Under the pieces are notes generated by a model. It was not told where the DNA came from. It searched no databases and saw only the letters and a program-made list of their open reading frames with translations. 64,000 nucleotides of DNA, taken from assembly GCA_022559845.1 (NCBI GenBank), contig JAHNEJ010001450.1, positions 62,001-126,000 of the forward strand, read 5' to 3'. Position 1 is the first letter of the stretch, and every line of letters begins with the position of its first letter. The position numbers were made by a program, and so were the translations under genes. Below, piece after piece: positions 23,481 through 59,281 of the stretch. The DNA is from Amorphophallus konjac. Taxonomy: Eukaryota > Streptophyta > Magnoliopsida > Alismatales > Araceae.

Positions 23481-24085
23481 AGAAGAGGGGGGGAGCCGCC
23501 GGGGGAGGGGAGGTCGCCGCAGGGAGGGGGCCGCCGTCGGGGGAGGTGAGGGGGCGCCGTCGGGGGGAGGGGAGGGTGCCGCAAGGGGGAGGGGGAAGCC
23601 GTCGGGGGAGGGGAGCCGGAGCCGGAAGTGGGGGAAGGGGAGGGGGTGCGCAGGGGGATCCGTCGCCGGAGGGGGGGAAGGGGAGCGGCTGCGGTCGCAG
23701 GGGGGAAGCCGGAGGGGGGGAGGGGGCTGCCGGGGAGGGGAGGGGAGGGCGCAGGGGGCCGGAGCCGGAGGGGCTGCAGGGAAGGGGAGGGGAGGGCGCA
23801 CGTGGGGGAGCCGGCGCCGGAGGGGGGAACCGGAGGGAGGGGGGCCTGCGCACGGGGGGGGGGGGGGGGAGCCGGCGCCGGAGGGGGGGAACCGGAGGGG
23901 GGGCCTGCGCACGGGGGGGGGGGGGGACTGGCGCCGGAGGGGGGGCCTGCGCACGGGGGGGAACCGGAGGGAGGGGGCTGCGCACGGGGGGAACCGGCGC
24001 CGGAGGGGGGGCCTGAGCACGGGGGAGCCGGAGCCGGAGGGAGGGGAGGGGGGAGGGGGGTGGGGGTCGCGAGTGGGAGAGACAG
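23480..24085 (+). repeat. G-rich minisatellite
   Basis: A purine-rich block with degenerate repeats of ggagccggcgccggagggg, then aaccggaggg and cctgcgcacggggg, with many G runs of 4-12. The strand asymmetry is extreme. Open frames of 177-248 codons here are compositional, not genes. Confidence 0.9.
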
Positions 24086-24437
24086 AGACGTGATGAGTGT
24101 TTTTTTAAAAAAATTGCTAGAGTGTTATTTTTTTTTGAGGAAGATTTACATGGGAGTATAGTATCTTCTTAAAAATTAGGAGAGGCATACCAAACGGGGT
24201 TATAAGACCTCTTCCTCTTTTTTTTTAAATTGAGATAAAAAAGAGATAAAAAACTACAACCAAACACCCTATAAGACACTGTATTTGTGAGATATGAAAT
24301 GTGGTACTTAGCAGTGCATTGTGTTTTTTTTTCTCGTTAAACAAATGACCCCTTGATCGACACATTCAAGTACCGTTGAACTTCAAAAAAAAAAAGCTAT
24401 GTATCAATAAGTTCGCATGGGACCAGCAGGAAATGTC

Positions 24438-25377
24438 TTATAAGATATCTGGTTGTAATTTTTCACCTCCTTTTTCTCTCCAAATAAAAATTAAAAATGA
24501 ACAACCTATTTAACCACGTTTTGTAGACCTCTCTGATTTTTTAGAATAAAATTTTATCCGATTATAACTTCCCTCAAAATAAAAATAAATATTTCCATTT
24601 TTTTGAGACACGACCTCTAACCCGCTCTCTCTCCCCACACTCCCTCCCTCTCCCTGTCTCTCTCCGCTCTCCCTCTCTCCCAATCCCCTCTCTCTCTCCC
24701 GACGCTCCCTCCCTCTCGCTCTCTCTCCCGACAATCGCTCCTCTCTCTGTCCCGACGGGCCCTTGAGCTGGCCATCCCCGAGCTAAAACACTTCGGGGAG
24801 GCTTCCTTCGCCGCACCCGAATCCTCGAGCGCATCCAACGGGTTCCCCGGATCGACGGTGAGGACATCAACGGCCTGAAACCCGACATCATCCGCGGTGA
24901 GATCGAATTCGAGGGCGTGCAATTCACTTACCCCCCGAGGCCGGATGCCACTGTCCTCCGAGACTTCAGCCTCAAAGTGCCCGCCGGCTAGACCGTCGCC
25001 CTCGTCAACAACAACGGCAGTGGCAAGTCCACCGCCATCGCCCTGGTGCAACAGTTCTACAAAATGGTCGTAGATATCCAAAATTGACGACGCCAGGGAG
25101 CTACAGTTGAAGTGGATCAGGGAGAAGATGAGACTCGTCAGCCAAGAGCACTCGAGGGAGGCTTACATGGTGAAGACCAACGATCACTCCCTCCCTCTCT
25201 CCCCCGACGCACTCCCTCTCTCTCCCAAATAAGTTTACAGAACTTTTAAAATTTAAAATAATTTTATCAAACACATAATATCATTTTTCAATTTTAAAAT
25301 TTAAGTTAAAAATTGACAACACAATATTTTAGGTAGAAAGAGTTTCTTTAAAAAAATTGTTCCCAACCACCCTATTA
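24438..25377. mobile_element. Second Harbinger-like MITE carrying an ABCB gene fragment
   Basis: TTA flanks both sides (24438-24440, 25375-25377). The right end, read in reverse, is TAGGGTGGTTGGGAACAATTTTTTTAAA and continues to match the left end of the 23210 element over more than 100 bp. The left end is mutated (TAAGATATCTGGTTGTAATTTTT) but still aligns with the other terminal repeat type. The two elements are in opposite orientation. Interior: CT-rich tracts around a host-gene fragment. Confidence 0.6.
24766..25182 (+). pseudogene. ABCB (P-glycoprotein-type) transporter fragment
   Basis: The plus strand encodes AIPELKHFGEASFAA, then after a frameshift near 24820 RILERIQRVPRIDGEDINGL, KPDIIRGEIEFEGVQFTYPP and RPDATVLRDFSLKVPAG. 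An in-frame TAG at 24989-24991 follows, where a Lys is expected. Then comes a Walker A region decayed to NNNGSGKST, and after another shift LQLKWIREKMRLVSQEH, the Q-loop region. This is the end of a transmembrane domain plus the start of a nucleotide-binding domain of an ABC transporter of subfamily B. It has two frameshifts, a stop, a damaged Walker A and no introns, so it is a captured non-functional piece inside a MITE. Confidence 0.82.
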
Positions 25378-25721
25378 AACACTTGGCACCACAATATTCC
25401 ACCAAAATCATGATTTTGAAACATACACGGCATATGCAAGTCATTTTCAGTATTTATAGGGACCATGAGAACACGTTTGCATCCAAGCAACTTCTTTATC
25501 GTGTATCTGTGTACTTCTACTTCAAAAACCTTCCGTATATCATTGTACAATTACACACCTGTGGTTTGTCTATCTTTGAAATCTAGCAACTGTGGAATCC
25601 TATGTATGATTTTATGGGCAAGTAACCAGTTTCATTTACAATTGAGAAGAAGGAAAAAATTGAAATTTTCAGTGGTGGAAATCTTCACGCTAAAGAAGGA
25701 AACTGGAAGAGTTGGGAAGGA

Positions 25722-51193
<25,472 letters not shown>

Positions 51194-51668
51194 CTGAAAA
51201 AAGTACACAATTAGGCACACTAGAATGTCTGACAATGGAAAGTCATCAATAAGAGAATCTAACTTAAAGCCATCTAGAAGTATTAAAACTAATCAATTGG
51301 GACTCCTGCCTCAAGCAATAGGTATTCTAAGTTCATATAAATTTCCTCTTGAGACAAAACCAGAGGATGGTATAAGGTAGACATGGGACAAGGAAAACAT
51401 TGTTAGAATGGATGAAATCAGACAAAATCAGTAAACAATAAAAATAATTTTATGTGATTCATATTCCTCGTTTTCAAATATGATTATACCTGTCATGACC
51501 AAAAACTAAAGCATGACTACCCCTCCCCTCCCCCTTCTCAAAATGCAAATTGTTGGCCTAGCCAACAAGAGCCAGAAATTGTAATCATTTCTTGTGAACC
51601 AAAAAAATGTTACACTTCTTGAAATACACCCCCCCCTTTCCTTTTTCAGGATACTGACTAGTGAAGGA
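51194..51668 (-). other. Intronic sequence, no exon seen
   Basis: A/T-rich intron of the VEN4-like gene; no further exon recognised. Confidence 0.5.
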
Positions 51669-51994
51669 TGGCAGTATCGGTTTTGATACCGGTTTCGGCC
51701 AGTACCGAAACCGATACGTACCGGTTTCGGTATCAGTTTCGGCCGAAACCGGTTGAAACCATTCAAAAAACTAAAAAAATTAGTGATCCTCTCTGGTATC
51801 GGCCGAAACCGTCCGATTTCGGACCGAAACAGGTCAGTTTCGGCCGAAACCCTTAATGGTTTCGTCCGAAACCATTAAAAAGTATTTTTTTTAGGTATCG
51901 GGCCTGCTACAGTGTTGGGGTCCGATTTCGGATCGTTACCGATCGAAACCGATACGTTTCGGCCGAAACGTATCGGTTTCGGCCGATACTGCCA
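51669..51994. mobile_element. Palindrome-rich MITE
   Basis: 326 bp bounded by TGGCAGTATCGG and its reverse CCGATACTGCCA. The interior is largely ggtttcggccgaaacc-type inverted repeats and cgatacgtaccgg motifs. No clear target duplication is visible, so the superfamily is open; hAT-like subterminal repeats are the nearest parallel. Confidence 0.65.
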
Positions 51995-51999
51995 ACCAT

Positions 52000-53315
52000 G
52001 CTCTGAAGACACGACAGCGGCCAAGTCAAGCGTCGAAGGAATTACCTGAGTTGCTGCACAATCTCTGAAGAGCTTATTGAAAAGTCCCAGCCACGTCAAC
52101 AAAAGGAGCTTACTACATTATGAAGAGATTTGTCTGGCCACACCTTTCCGGCAAGGCCAATGCCCGGCAGAATAGTCATCTACGGCAGAAGCGATCAAGC
52201 CGAGCAAACCCAAAGAACAATCACTCCAAGAACAAAGAACTCCCAGGCGATCATCCGCCCGATGAAGCTAGCACAAGTGAGCATCCGACCGCGAAACATG
52301 GCCGCAGGGGCAAATATCGAAACTCAAAGGGCTCCCCAGCAGCACAGGCTCGGCACAGAAAAGGGATAGACCGTTTCAAGCAATGAAGGCGGACGCTCAA
52401 TAGGCCGATGAATCAATGATAGACTAAAGGGGCAAAAAGAATGACATGAAGAGGCTAATTGGGCTGAAATATGGCGGCCAATGGAGTCGGCGGTCAGATG
52501 GGAGGGCGCGTCGGATCACCCATCCACGTCCCAGCCGCCGGATCATCTGCCTCTGCATGCTGCCACCGTATCAAGCCCACCATGCCCCTATATAAGCTCC
52601 TCCATCTACGAACAAAAGGGGAGATAGAAGAGAACACAGAGAGGATCAAAAAAGAAGAGGAGGGAAGAAAAAAAAAAGAGAGAGAAGAGACGAACAGAGA
52701 GAGAAAGCAAGAAGGAGAACAGAGAGGAGCAGAGAGAACAAGAGCGCGGAGAGCAGAGACAACGGAATCTCGTTCTTGTTCGTCGATCCCGTAGGTGGGT
52801 CTCCACCGATTTATGCCCTAATGGGCTACATCTCCCCCTCCCCATGCGATCTAGGTTTCTTCTACCTTGTGTATGTTGTTTTTGTTTGAATGAATAAAAG
52901 AGAGGATGAGCAATGATTTGATGGTGCACGTTTGTGCATCCCCCCTCGTCATGTTCTTGTGCCCTTTCTCTTATGACAATCATAACTTCCGTATGATTCT
53001 ATCTGGAGATCGCTCGATTCCTCAATAATGTTAAGGGTTTGCCATTTCTTTGATACGGTCCATGATAATCAGTTCATCCTCCCCAATGCACGTCAGAGGT
53101 TTATCCTCCGTGATATGATCTCTGCTCGTTCCACTTCCGGGGAACATTTGTTCGATTGTCATCGTTTGATGTGATCCTATGCCAGATAAATATCCATAGT
53201 AGTAGTTTACAGTCATTAAAGGCTCTGACCCTCTACAGAGCACTTTAAACGGCCATGTGGCCCTGTTCTTATATCGTTTCCCCTTCCCTGGGATAGACCT
53301 CAGTTCAGTACCCCA
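52000..53315 (+). mobile_element. 5' LTR of an LTR retrotransposon (left end approximate)
   Basis: It ends in ACCCCA two bases before a primer-site-like sequence. It has a strong TATA (ccctatataagctcc, 52589-52596) followed by a purine-rich leader (52615-52745). No partner LTR in the window, so the left end is estimated. Confidence 0.5.
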
Positions 53316-53317
53316 TA

Positions 53318-53332
53318 TGGTGCCAGAGATCC
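53318..53332 (+). other. Primer-site-like sequence
   Basis: tggtgccagagatcc resembles the Met-tRNA-type primer site tggtatcagagc and follows the LTR end with a two-base gap. Confidence 0.5.
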
Positions 53333-53490
53333 ATCAATATTCCTCAGATGTGATCCCTGAGTAGCCTAAACGAAGGGGTAAACAGGTTTTTCATTGTTAA
53401 TTTAGCCTTTCACCATACTCTGTTTTTCTGCATTGCAATGGTTGATATGAATAGGTTTAGAGAAGTGAGCCGACGACGATCCGGTGCACG

Positions 53491-53845
53491 CTGGCCGCCA
53501 GGTCACCCATTCCCCCCTATTTGCCGCCATACCACCTCTTTGGCAACCGCCAGATCATTTCTTCCCCTCCTAGGGGCGCGCCAGATCGCCTGGTCGCCAG
53601 ATCACCTAGCCACCAGATCATTCTGCCACAAGATCAACCGCTTCCTACTCCTGGCCGCCAGGTCACTTGCTTCCTACTCTGGCAGCCAGATCAGCCACTC
53701 CCCATCAGCCTGGCCGCCAGATAGCCCAACTCCTCATTAGTCTGGCCGCCAGATAGCCCAGTTCCCCTCACTTTGCCACCAGATCAACTAACAGTGGCCG
53801 CCAGATCAAGAACTCCTTCAAGCAAGGGCCGCCAGATCACCTGGC
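53491..53845 (+). repeat. GGCCGCCAGATC minisatellite
   Basis: About 13 degenerate copies of tggccgccagatcacc spaced 12-40 bp apart in the internal leader of the LTR element. They follow a short frame MVDMNRFREVSRRR (53438). Confidence 0.8.
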
Positions 53846-53965
53846 TTTCCCATTTCTTGAGTTTAAATCTTTGGTTAGCCCAACCCACCACCGGCAGGGG
53901 TTAGCTAAGTCTTCTAACATGACCCCTAGTCAGTAAAATGGGTATAAACAGTGATTGTTCTCCCT

Positions 53966-54040
53966 CGTTTTCATATATTCGGGTTTTCCGACCGTTCCCC
54001 AAATTTTCATATATTCGGGTTTTCCGACCGTTCCCCAAAT
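53966..54040 (+). repeat. 36-bp tandem duplication
   Basis: ttttcatatattcgggtttt and the following ccgaccgttccccaaa occur twice in direct tandem, just left of the next insertion. Confidence 0.85.
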
Positions 54041-54539
54041 GAATAATAAACCGCCTTAGTGGTGGACAGTGCCCCGTCATGCGTAGACTGTTGGATATTG
54101 TGTTTTGATGATGACAAACACTATGACTCATATGTATGGTGTCATATGTTTTTATGATTCCATATGTGCTTATTGCATACAACATGGGTTTTTGTTACAT
54201 ACAGTGTCTTGTTATGTGCATACAATGCTCATATTGTTGTATAGATGAATTATATGGAATGAATTGCTACATATGTGCTTGTTTGTGGATGTCTCTGTAC
54301 AAGTCTTGCATAAAGTCTGGTTCAACCGTTCATATGTATCAATGCATCACAGGTCAACCATAAGTCAAAGCAAAGTCAATACTGTGTACATAAAGTCAAC
54401 GCGTCTGCATAAATTCTGTCCACATGACAGTTTACTGAATAACCTGTGTCCATGACATTTGGTCGAACAAGTGGTGTGCATGATCCTCATATTGCACTAT
54501 GCTTATATAGAGTCAACGCCAGTTGCATCATGCATTACT

Positions 54540-55400
54540 AGGGTCGGTGCTAGTTGTGATTTCACACAGCTAAGGTCGACGTTAGTTGATGTTGTTTAAG
54601 TGCATGAGTCAGTGCATCACATTTAGAGTCGATGCTAGCATCACACATATTGCATTTAGGGTCGGTGCCAGTTGCACTTTATGCATACATAGTCGGTGCC
54701 AGTCACTATTGACTGAATAGTCAGGTCGGTGCACTTGTAAGCATTTTGCATATAAGGTCAGTGCACGTTCCAGTTTTTACTGGACCTGAGTCAGTGCATA
54801 TCTACCTTAGCATTACTAAGATCGGTGCATGTCTCGTTCTTCACATATAGAAGTCAGAGCATATTTAACGTAAAAGGTCAGTGCATATCAGCCTAAGTCT
54901 TTGATATAGTCGGTGCACGTTTGCTTGAGCACATAGTCGGTGCAGATTTTGCATATAGTCGATGCACGATTGCATTGAGCATATAGTCGGTGAGGTTTGC
55001 ATTTTACATGTAGTCGGTGCAGGTTTTGTTGTGAGCATATAGAGTCGGTGCAGGTTTGGGGCATGTAGAGTCGGTGCAGGTTTCGCTGTGACCACATAAG
55101 GTCTGTGCACATTTTTGCCTTGCGCATATTAGAGGTCGGTGCATGTCTTGATATACGCATGCAAGGATCGGTGTAACGTCTGCTTCATACACTTAAGGTC
55201 TGTGCATGTTTTCATATATGCGTAATAAGGTCAGTGCACACTTGTATCCTGCCCAACCAAAGTCAGTGCATTGTTAGCTTTACAAGTGTAGATGGTCAGT
55301 GCACTTTCTGCTCTATATCACAACACGTGGTGCCTCACGCACACTTAAGGTCGGTGCATGTGTATTTCAGGTCTGCACTATTTGCATGATATAGTCTGTG
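54540..55400 (+). repeat. GTCGGTGCA repeat array in U3
   Basis: More than 20 degenerate copies of (a)gtcggtgca at roughly 30-45 bp spacing, often preceded by gcatata. On the minus strand they give the repeated His-Arg-Leu-Tyr frames that look like proteins but are not. Confidence 0.85.
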
Positions 55401-55798
55401 CAAATTCTTCATGCATATGTGCCTATACATATGGACGTATGAGCTGTCTAAGTCCTATAACACGTGACTGATACTTTGTTCGTTATAATGACTGGTAAGA
55501 CTTTTGATCAAGCACCTGACGCGTGTCCCAACTACCTGCGAACACCAAGTCACGAGCAACTAAAACACCAGGATAAAAGTGCACGTGATCCAAGAAGGAA
55601 AGCAGACTGGAGCATCTGACACGTGGAAAGTGAACCCTCTCCATCTGACACGTGGTCTTCCAATTATTGGCAAGAACATTCCCTCCACATTACTAGGCGA
55701 TTCCTTTTGGAGATCGCTGGGATCCTACCACGTGGAACCATCTAACGGAGGGAGCATCATCGTCTCCATCAAATTACCTCCGACGCCCCTGTTATCTG

Positions 55799-55806
55799 TA
55801 TAAAAG
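55799..55806 (+). promoter_or_regulatory. TATA box of LTR
   Basis: tgtataaaagcacc, about 400 bp downstream of the repeat array, followed by an A-rich leader. Confidence 0.65.
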
Positions 55807-56381
55807 CACCTACAAAGAAGAACAAGACAACAACAACAACAACAAGGTGAAGGCAAAAGAAGAAAAGAAGTGTGAGCAGCAGAGAGCTAGCAGAAGATAA
55901 AGAAAGAGAAAAAGAAAGAGAGGGAGATAGAATTGAAGGAAGTGAGAAAAAGAGATCAGAAAGAAAAAGCAGACTGAGAATAATTAGAGAAAGTTATGAG
56001 AGCAGAGATCGTAAGAGAGTGCAGTAGCAAGATCAAAGAGGAAGAAGATCTGTAGCTTCTAGATCAAATCCAAGCTACATTGCTCCAAGAGCGAGCTACA
56101 TTTTCCGAGCTTTATTTCCAGCTTTCCGTTGTTGAATTTTATCATACTTGTTTTCCATTTTACATTCCATTTCAGAAGCTGTGAATCAGCGGGTGGCATA
56201 AGCTGTAAGGCCCAGCGGGTTTAAGCTGTGAATCAACGGATGGCATAAGCTGTAAGGCCCAACGGGTTTGAAGCTGTGAATCAGCGGTGGCTAAGTTGTA
56301 TTGCCCAGCGGAGCAAGCTGTAAGTCAGCGGTTGTAGGCAAGCTGTAAGGCCCAGCAGTTTAAGCTATGTATCAGCAGAAT

Positions 56382-56434
56382 CCACACTCTGGTTGGAGTG
56401 TGGGGTGGATGTAGGTTTAGAGGACCGAACCACC
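56382..56434. promoter_or_regulatory. U5 module with 8-bp hairpin
   Basis: Arms ccacactc (56382-56389) and gagtgtgg (56396-56403) around a 6-nt loop, followed by ggtggatgtagg and ggaccgaaccacct. This is the counterpart (opposite orientation on this strand) of the module at 8910-8971. Confidence 0.55.
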
Positions 56435-56822
56435 TAAAAATCTTCTGTGCACTATGGTTTGATTGGTCATTCGTTTACGCTAGATGAATGTCTAGGTTCG
56501 CTTTCAATCGAGTCTGCCTGAGTGACTCTCGAATGCATTGCATACCTAGATTGCTTTTATAAACTGCACAATTGTTGCCGAGTAATCCACTGCATAGACC
56601 TACAATCTATTCGTTAGTGTGCCTCAACATAGCTCACAGCCAGCCACCAAGTACTTGACCTTGTGTCTCACATTTAGTTAAAGTCAATCAGTTTTAATTC
56701 CGCATAGTTTACTGATTGTAGCTTAAATTTCAAATTGGGGCAGAATTTCTAAAGGGGATTCATTCACCCCCCCTCTGAATCCGTGTGTACACTATTGCAC
56801 CTAGTCCTCACAGACTAACAAT

Positions 56823-56834
56823 TGGTATCAGAGC
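56823..56834 (+). other. Primer binding site, initiator-Met tRNA
   Basis: tggtatcagagc two bases after the LTR end. Confidence 0.9.
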
Positions 56835-56994
56835 AGGTCTCTGAATTTCAGATCAAACGATCTGCAGAGGGTCCTGTCATTTTGTGTTCGGTGTCTGCTG
56901 TGTTGATTTGGTGCTTTGCTGTGCAAAAGCATTAGTTAGGTGCATTTCGATTTGTGCTTAGTCTATTGCTTGAATCACTCGTTAACTGATTTCC

Positions 56995-59281
56995 ATGGCT
57001 CATCCACCGGTTTTCAATGGGTCTAATTTTGATTCGTGATTTAGTAGTCTGCATGGCTATGTTAAACTGATTGATCCTGATCTGTGGAAGTTAATTTCAC
57101 AAGGTCCTCATAGATTACCAAAGAAGAAGTCCAAATAGACTGACAGTCATATATCGAAGTATGTTGAAAATCAGAAAGTTTTGGATTTAATGAAGTAGCT
57201 ACTGACAAAGCCTTCCATTCTTGTTTTCATGATTGCAGGTCAACCAAGGACATCCTGAACAAACTGAAGACTGTTTGTTGTGGAAGTGAAGACCAATGTA
57301 TGATGGCTAAAGGCAGTAATCAAAGTAGCAGCCAAAATGAAGAAAAGGACGATGATCAGGTAAACCCCTTTGAAACATTCACTCTAGATGATTGGCAGGA
57401 TGCATATGGTGAGTTATTAGAGTCACATGATATGTTAAGAAAATAATATAAAAAATTAAAAAAGACAACTGGGTTAAATAGTTCAAATTCCTCGTGAAAA
57501 ATGTCTGGATTTGAAACAATCTCATGATAATTGTCTGTCTGATGATCAAATGCTTAAGAAACAAATTGGATTGTTAAAAACTGAAAATCAAGAACTTGCA
57601 AATGAGATTTCTGAACTAGAAGAAAAGCTTAGCTCAACTAATAACAATCATTTCTCTACTAACGATCCTGTTCAGAATAAAAAATTGCTGGAAGATCTTG
57701 AATGTGTTAACTTAGAACTGAACAAACTGAAATCTGAAAATGGATCTCTCAGAAAGTCTTTTAAAGAAAGTGAAGAAAAATCTAAGAAACTTGAGGTTGA
57801 GAAGAATGTGATAGCTGAAAAATCTGATGCAATAAAATCTGTGAACATGGAGCTACAGAGAAATATTGAAAAACTTCAAAAAGATCTGAAGAAAAGTTCT
57901 GAATATAAACCATCTTTGGAAGCCAATTCAGATGATCAAATTTTAATAAATGAGTTAATTCAAAATGATAAAATTAAGGAAGAGAATGAAAAGTTAAAAC
58001 AGCTGAACTCTGCCATATCTGAAAGGTTTCTCGCATTAGAGAAAGGGAAAACCGTCTGTACAGACGAATCTGAAAAAGTTGATGAACTTAAAAAGGAGAT
58101 CGAAGAATACAAAACTGCTAACAAAGTTTTGAATGAAGCTATTAATTGTAGTGAACAAGAGATTGTGAGTTATAAAATTCACATTGCATCTTTAGAAAAT
58201 GAGATTCAGGATTTGAAGAGCTCTTTGTCTAAATTTGTTAGTGGGCAAAATAATCTGAACAAATTGCTGAGAACAAAGGTCAACTTTCAGAAGGAGGGGT
58301 TGGGCTATAACCCTGAAAATAAAGAGTTGTGAAAATAAAATTCAAACATCCTTTATTTCTAATTCTGCTTCTCACAGTTCTCAGAACCCACCTGTGTTTT
58401 AGTTTTCGGCTCAGAAATGTTTAAAACCAATTGAAAAACAAAAGAACAAAAAGGCTCCTGCCACCTCACTGCATGGTACTCAAAAATCATCCATGCCCAC
58501 ACAGGCACATAAGAAATCTCATGATAAGAAGCATGTTTCTGCTCAAAGTAAAAGGTCTCAGTGTTTTTACTGTCATAAACTTGGACATCTAATGCATGAA
58601 TGTAAACTAATGAAATAAGATGACCTAAATGCTAAGAGACCTTAAGTTAAAAATCATGGATTTCATAAGAAGAAAACTTATTATTTCTGTTGTGGCAAAT
58701 TATGTCACATTGCCGCCCACTGTTGGCACAACCAGGGGAGAGATGTTTATTTCAAATCTGCTAAATTCCCTGCAAACCAGTATGCTGTTGGTAGGAATAA
58801 ATCGATTGTAAATGGAAAATGTTTTGCATGTTTCAATTGTGGAAAGCCAGGTCATAGGACAATTGAATGCTGGCATGTTCAGGGTAGAAAGTTTAATTCC
58901 AAATTTGTCAACTTCCCTGCACAGAAAGATGTTTTTGCTCTTGGACCTAAGGGTAAGCATATTGAGTGTTACAATTGTGAGAAGGATGGCCATACAGTCA
59001 AGGACTGTTGGCGGGCTAAAGAAAGGAAAGTGCTTCATAGGAAACATGAACACAGGTTTAATTATAACCAGAAATTTAATGATAATCCATTTATGCACAA
59101 AAAGTACACAAAACCGGTTAATTCATGTCATTACTGTGGCCATGTTGGGCATTCTATGACTGGCTGCCATCTGATGATGTTTGATGATCTGAAGGCTCAG
59201 AAAAAGTGGAAAGCACCACTCAAAGGTGCCACTGTTATTTCAGGACCCAAGACGTCTTGGGTACCTGTTGGTGCAAAATAA
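56995..59281 (+). pseudogene. Gag-like protein of the second element, broken
   Basis: The start ATG 56995 reads MAHPPVFNGSNFDS then a stop. Fragments LIDPDLWKLISQGPHRLPKK align with LISQ-type residues of the first element (DPKLMRLITHGPHVLPKN). A long coiled coil is open from 57511 to 58332. Five CCHC knuckles follow in shifting frames: CFYCHKLGHLMHEC (~58563), a cysteine-rich FCCGKLCHIAAHC (~58685), CFNCGKPGHRTIEC (~58830), CYNCEKDGHTVKDC (~58966) and CHYCGHVGHSMTGC (~59127). It ends SGPKTSWVPVGAK. Several stops and shifts. Confidence 0.8.

Larger units (their letters stand above)
23207..24274. mobile_element. PIF/Harbinger-like MITE filled with GA/G-rich repeats
   Basis: Imperfect terminal inverted repeats TAGGGTGCTTGG (from 23210) and CCAAACACCCTA (to 24271) are flanked by TAA at 23207-23209 and 24272-24274, the TWA duplication of PIF/Harbinger (Tourist-like) elements. 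Terminal ~130 bp are A/T-rich and match the end of the neighbour at 24441-25374. The interior is simple repeat. Confidence 0.65.
54088..56820 (+). repeat. 5' LTR of the second gag-only element
   Basis: 2733 bp, TGTTGGATATTGTG to CAGACTAACA. Carries a GTCGGTGCA repeat array in U3 (54540-55400), TATA at 55799-55806, CAGCGG repeats in R/U5 (56179-56380) and the U5 hairpin module (56382-56434). Confidence 0.8.

Noticed and set aside
23347..24161. Open frames of 110-248 codons on both strands rich in Gly/Arg/Glu or Pro/Ser
   Set aside because: They are frames through the GA microsatellite and G-rich minisatellite. All phases are open because of base composition, and no domain is recognisable.
54888..55160. 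Minus-strand frames with repeated His-Arg-Leu-Tyr/Cys-Thr-Asp units, suggestive of a repeat protein
   Set aside because: They arise from the GTCGGTGCA U3 array read in reverse; several overlapping phases give similar repeats.
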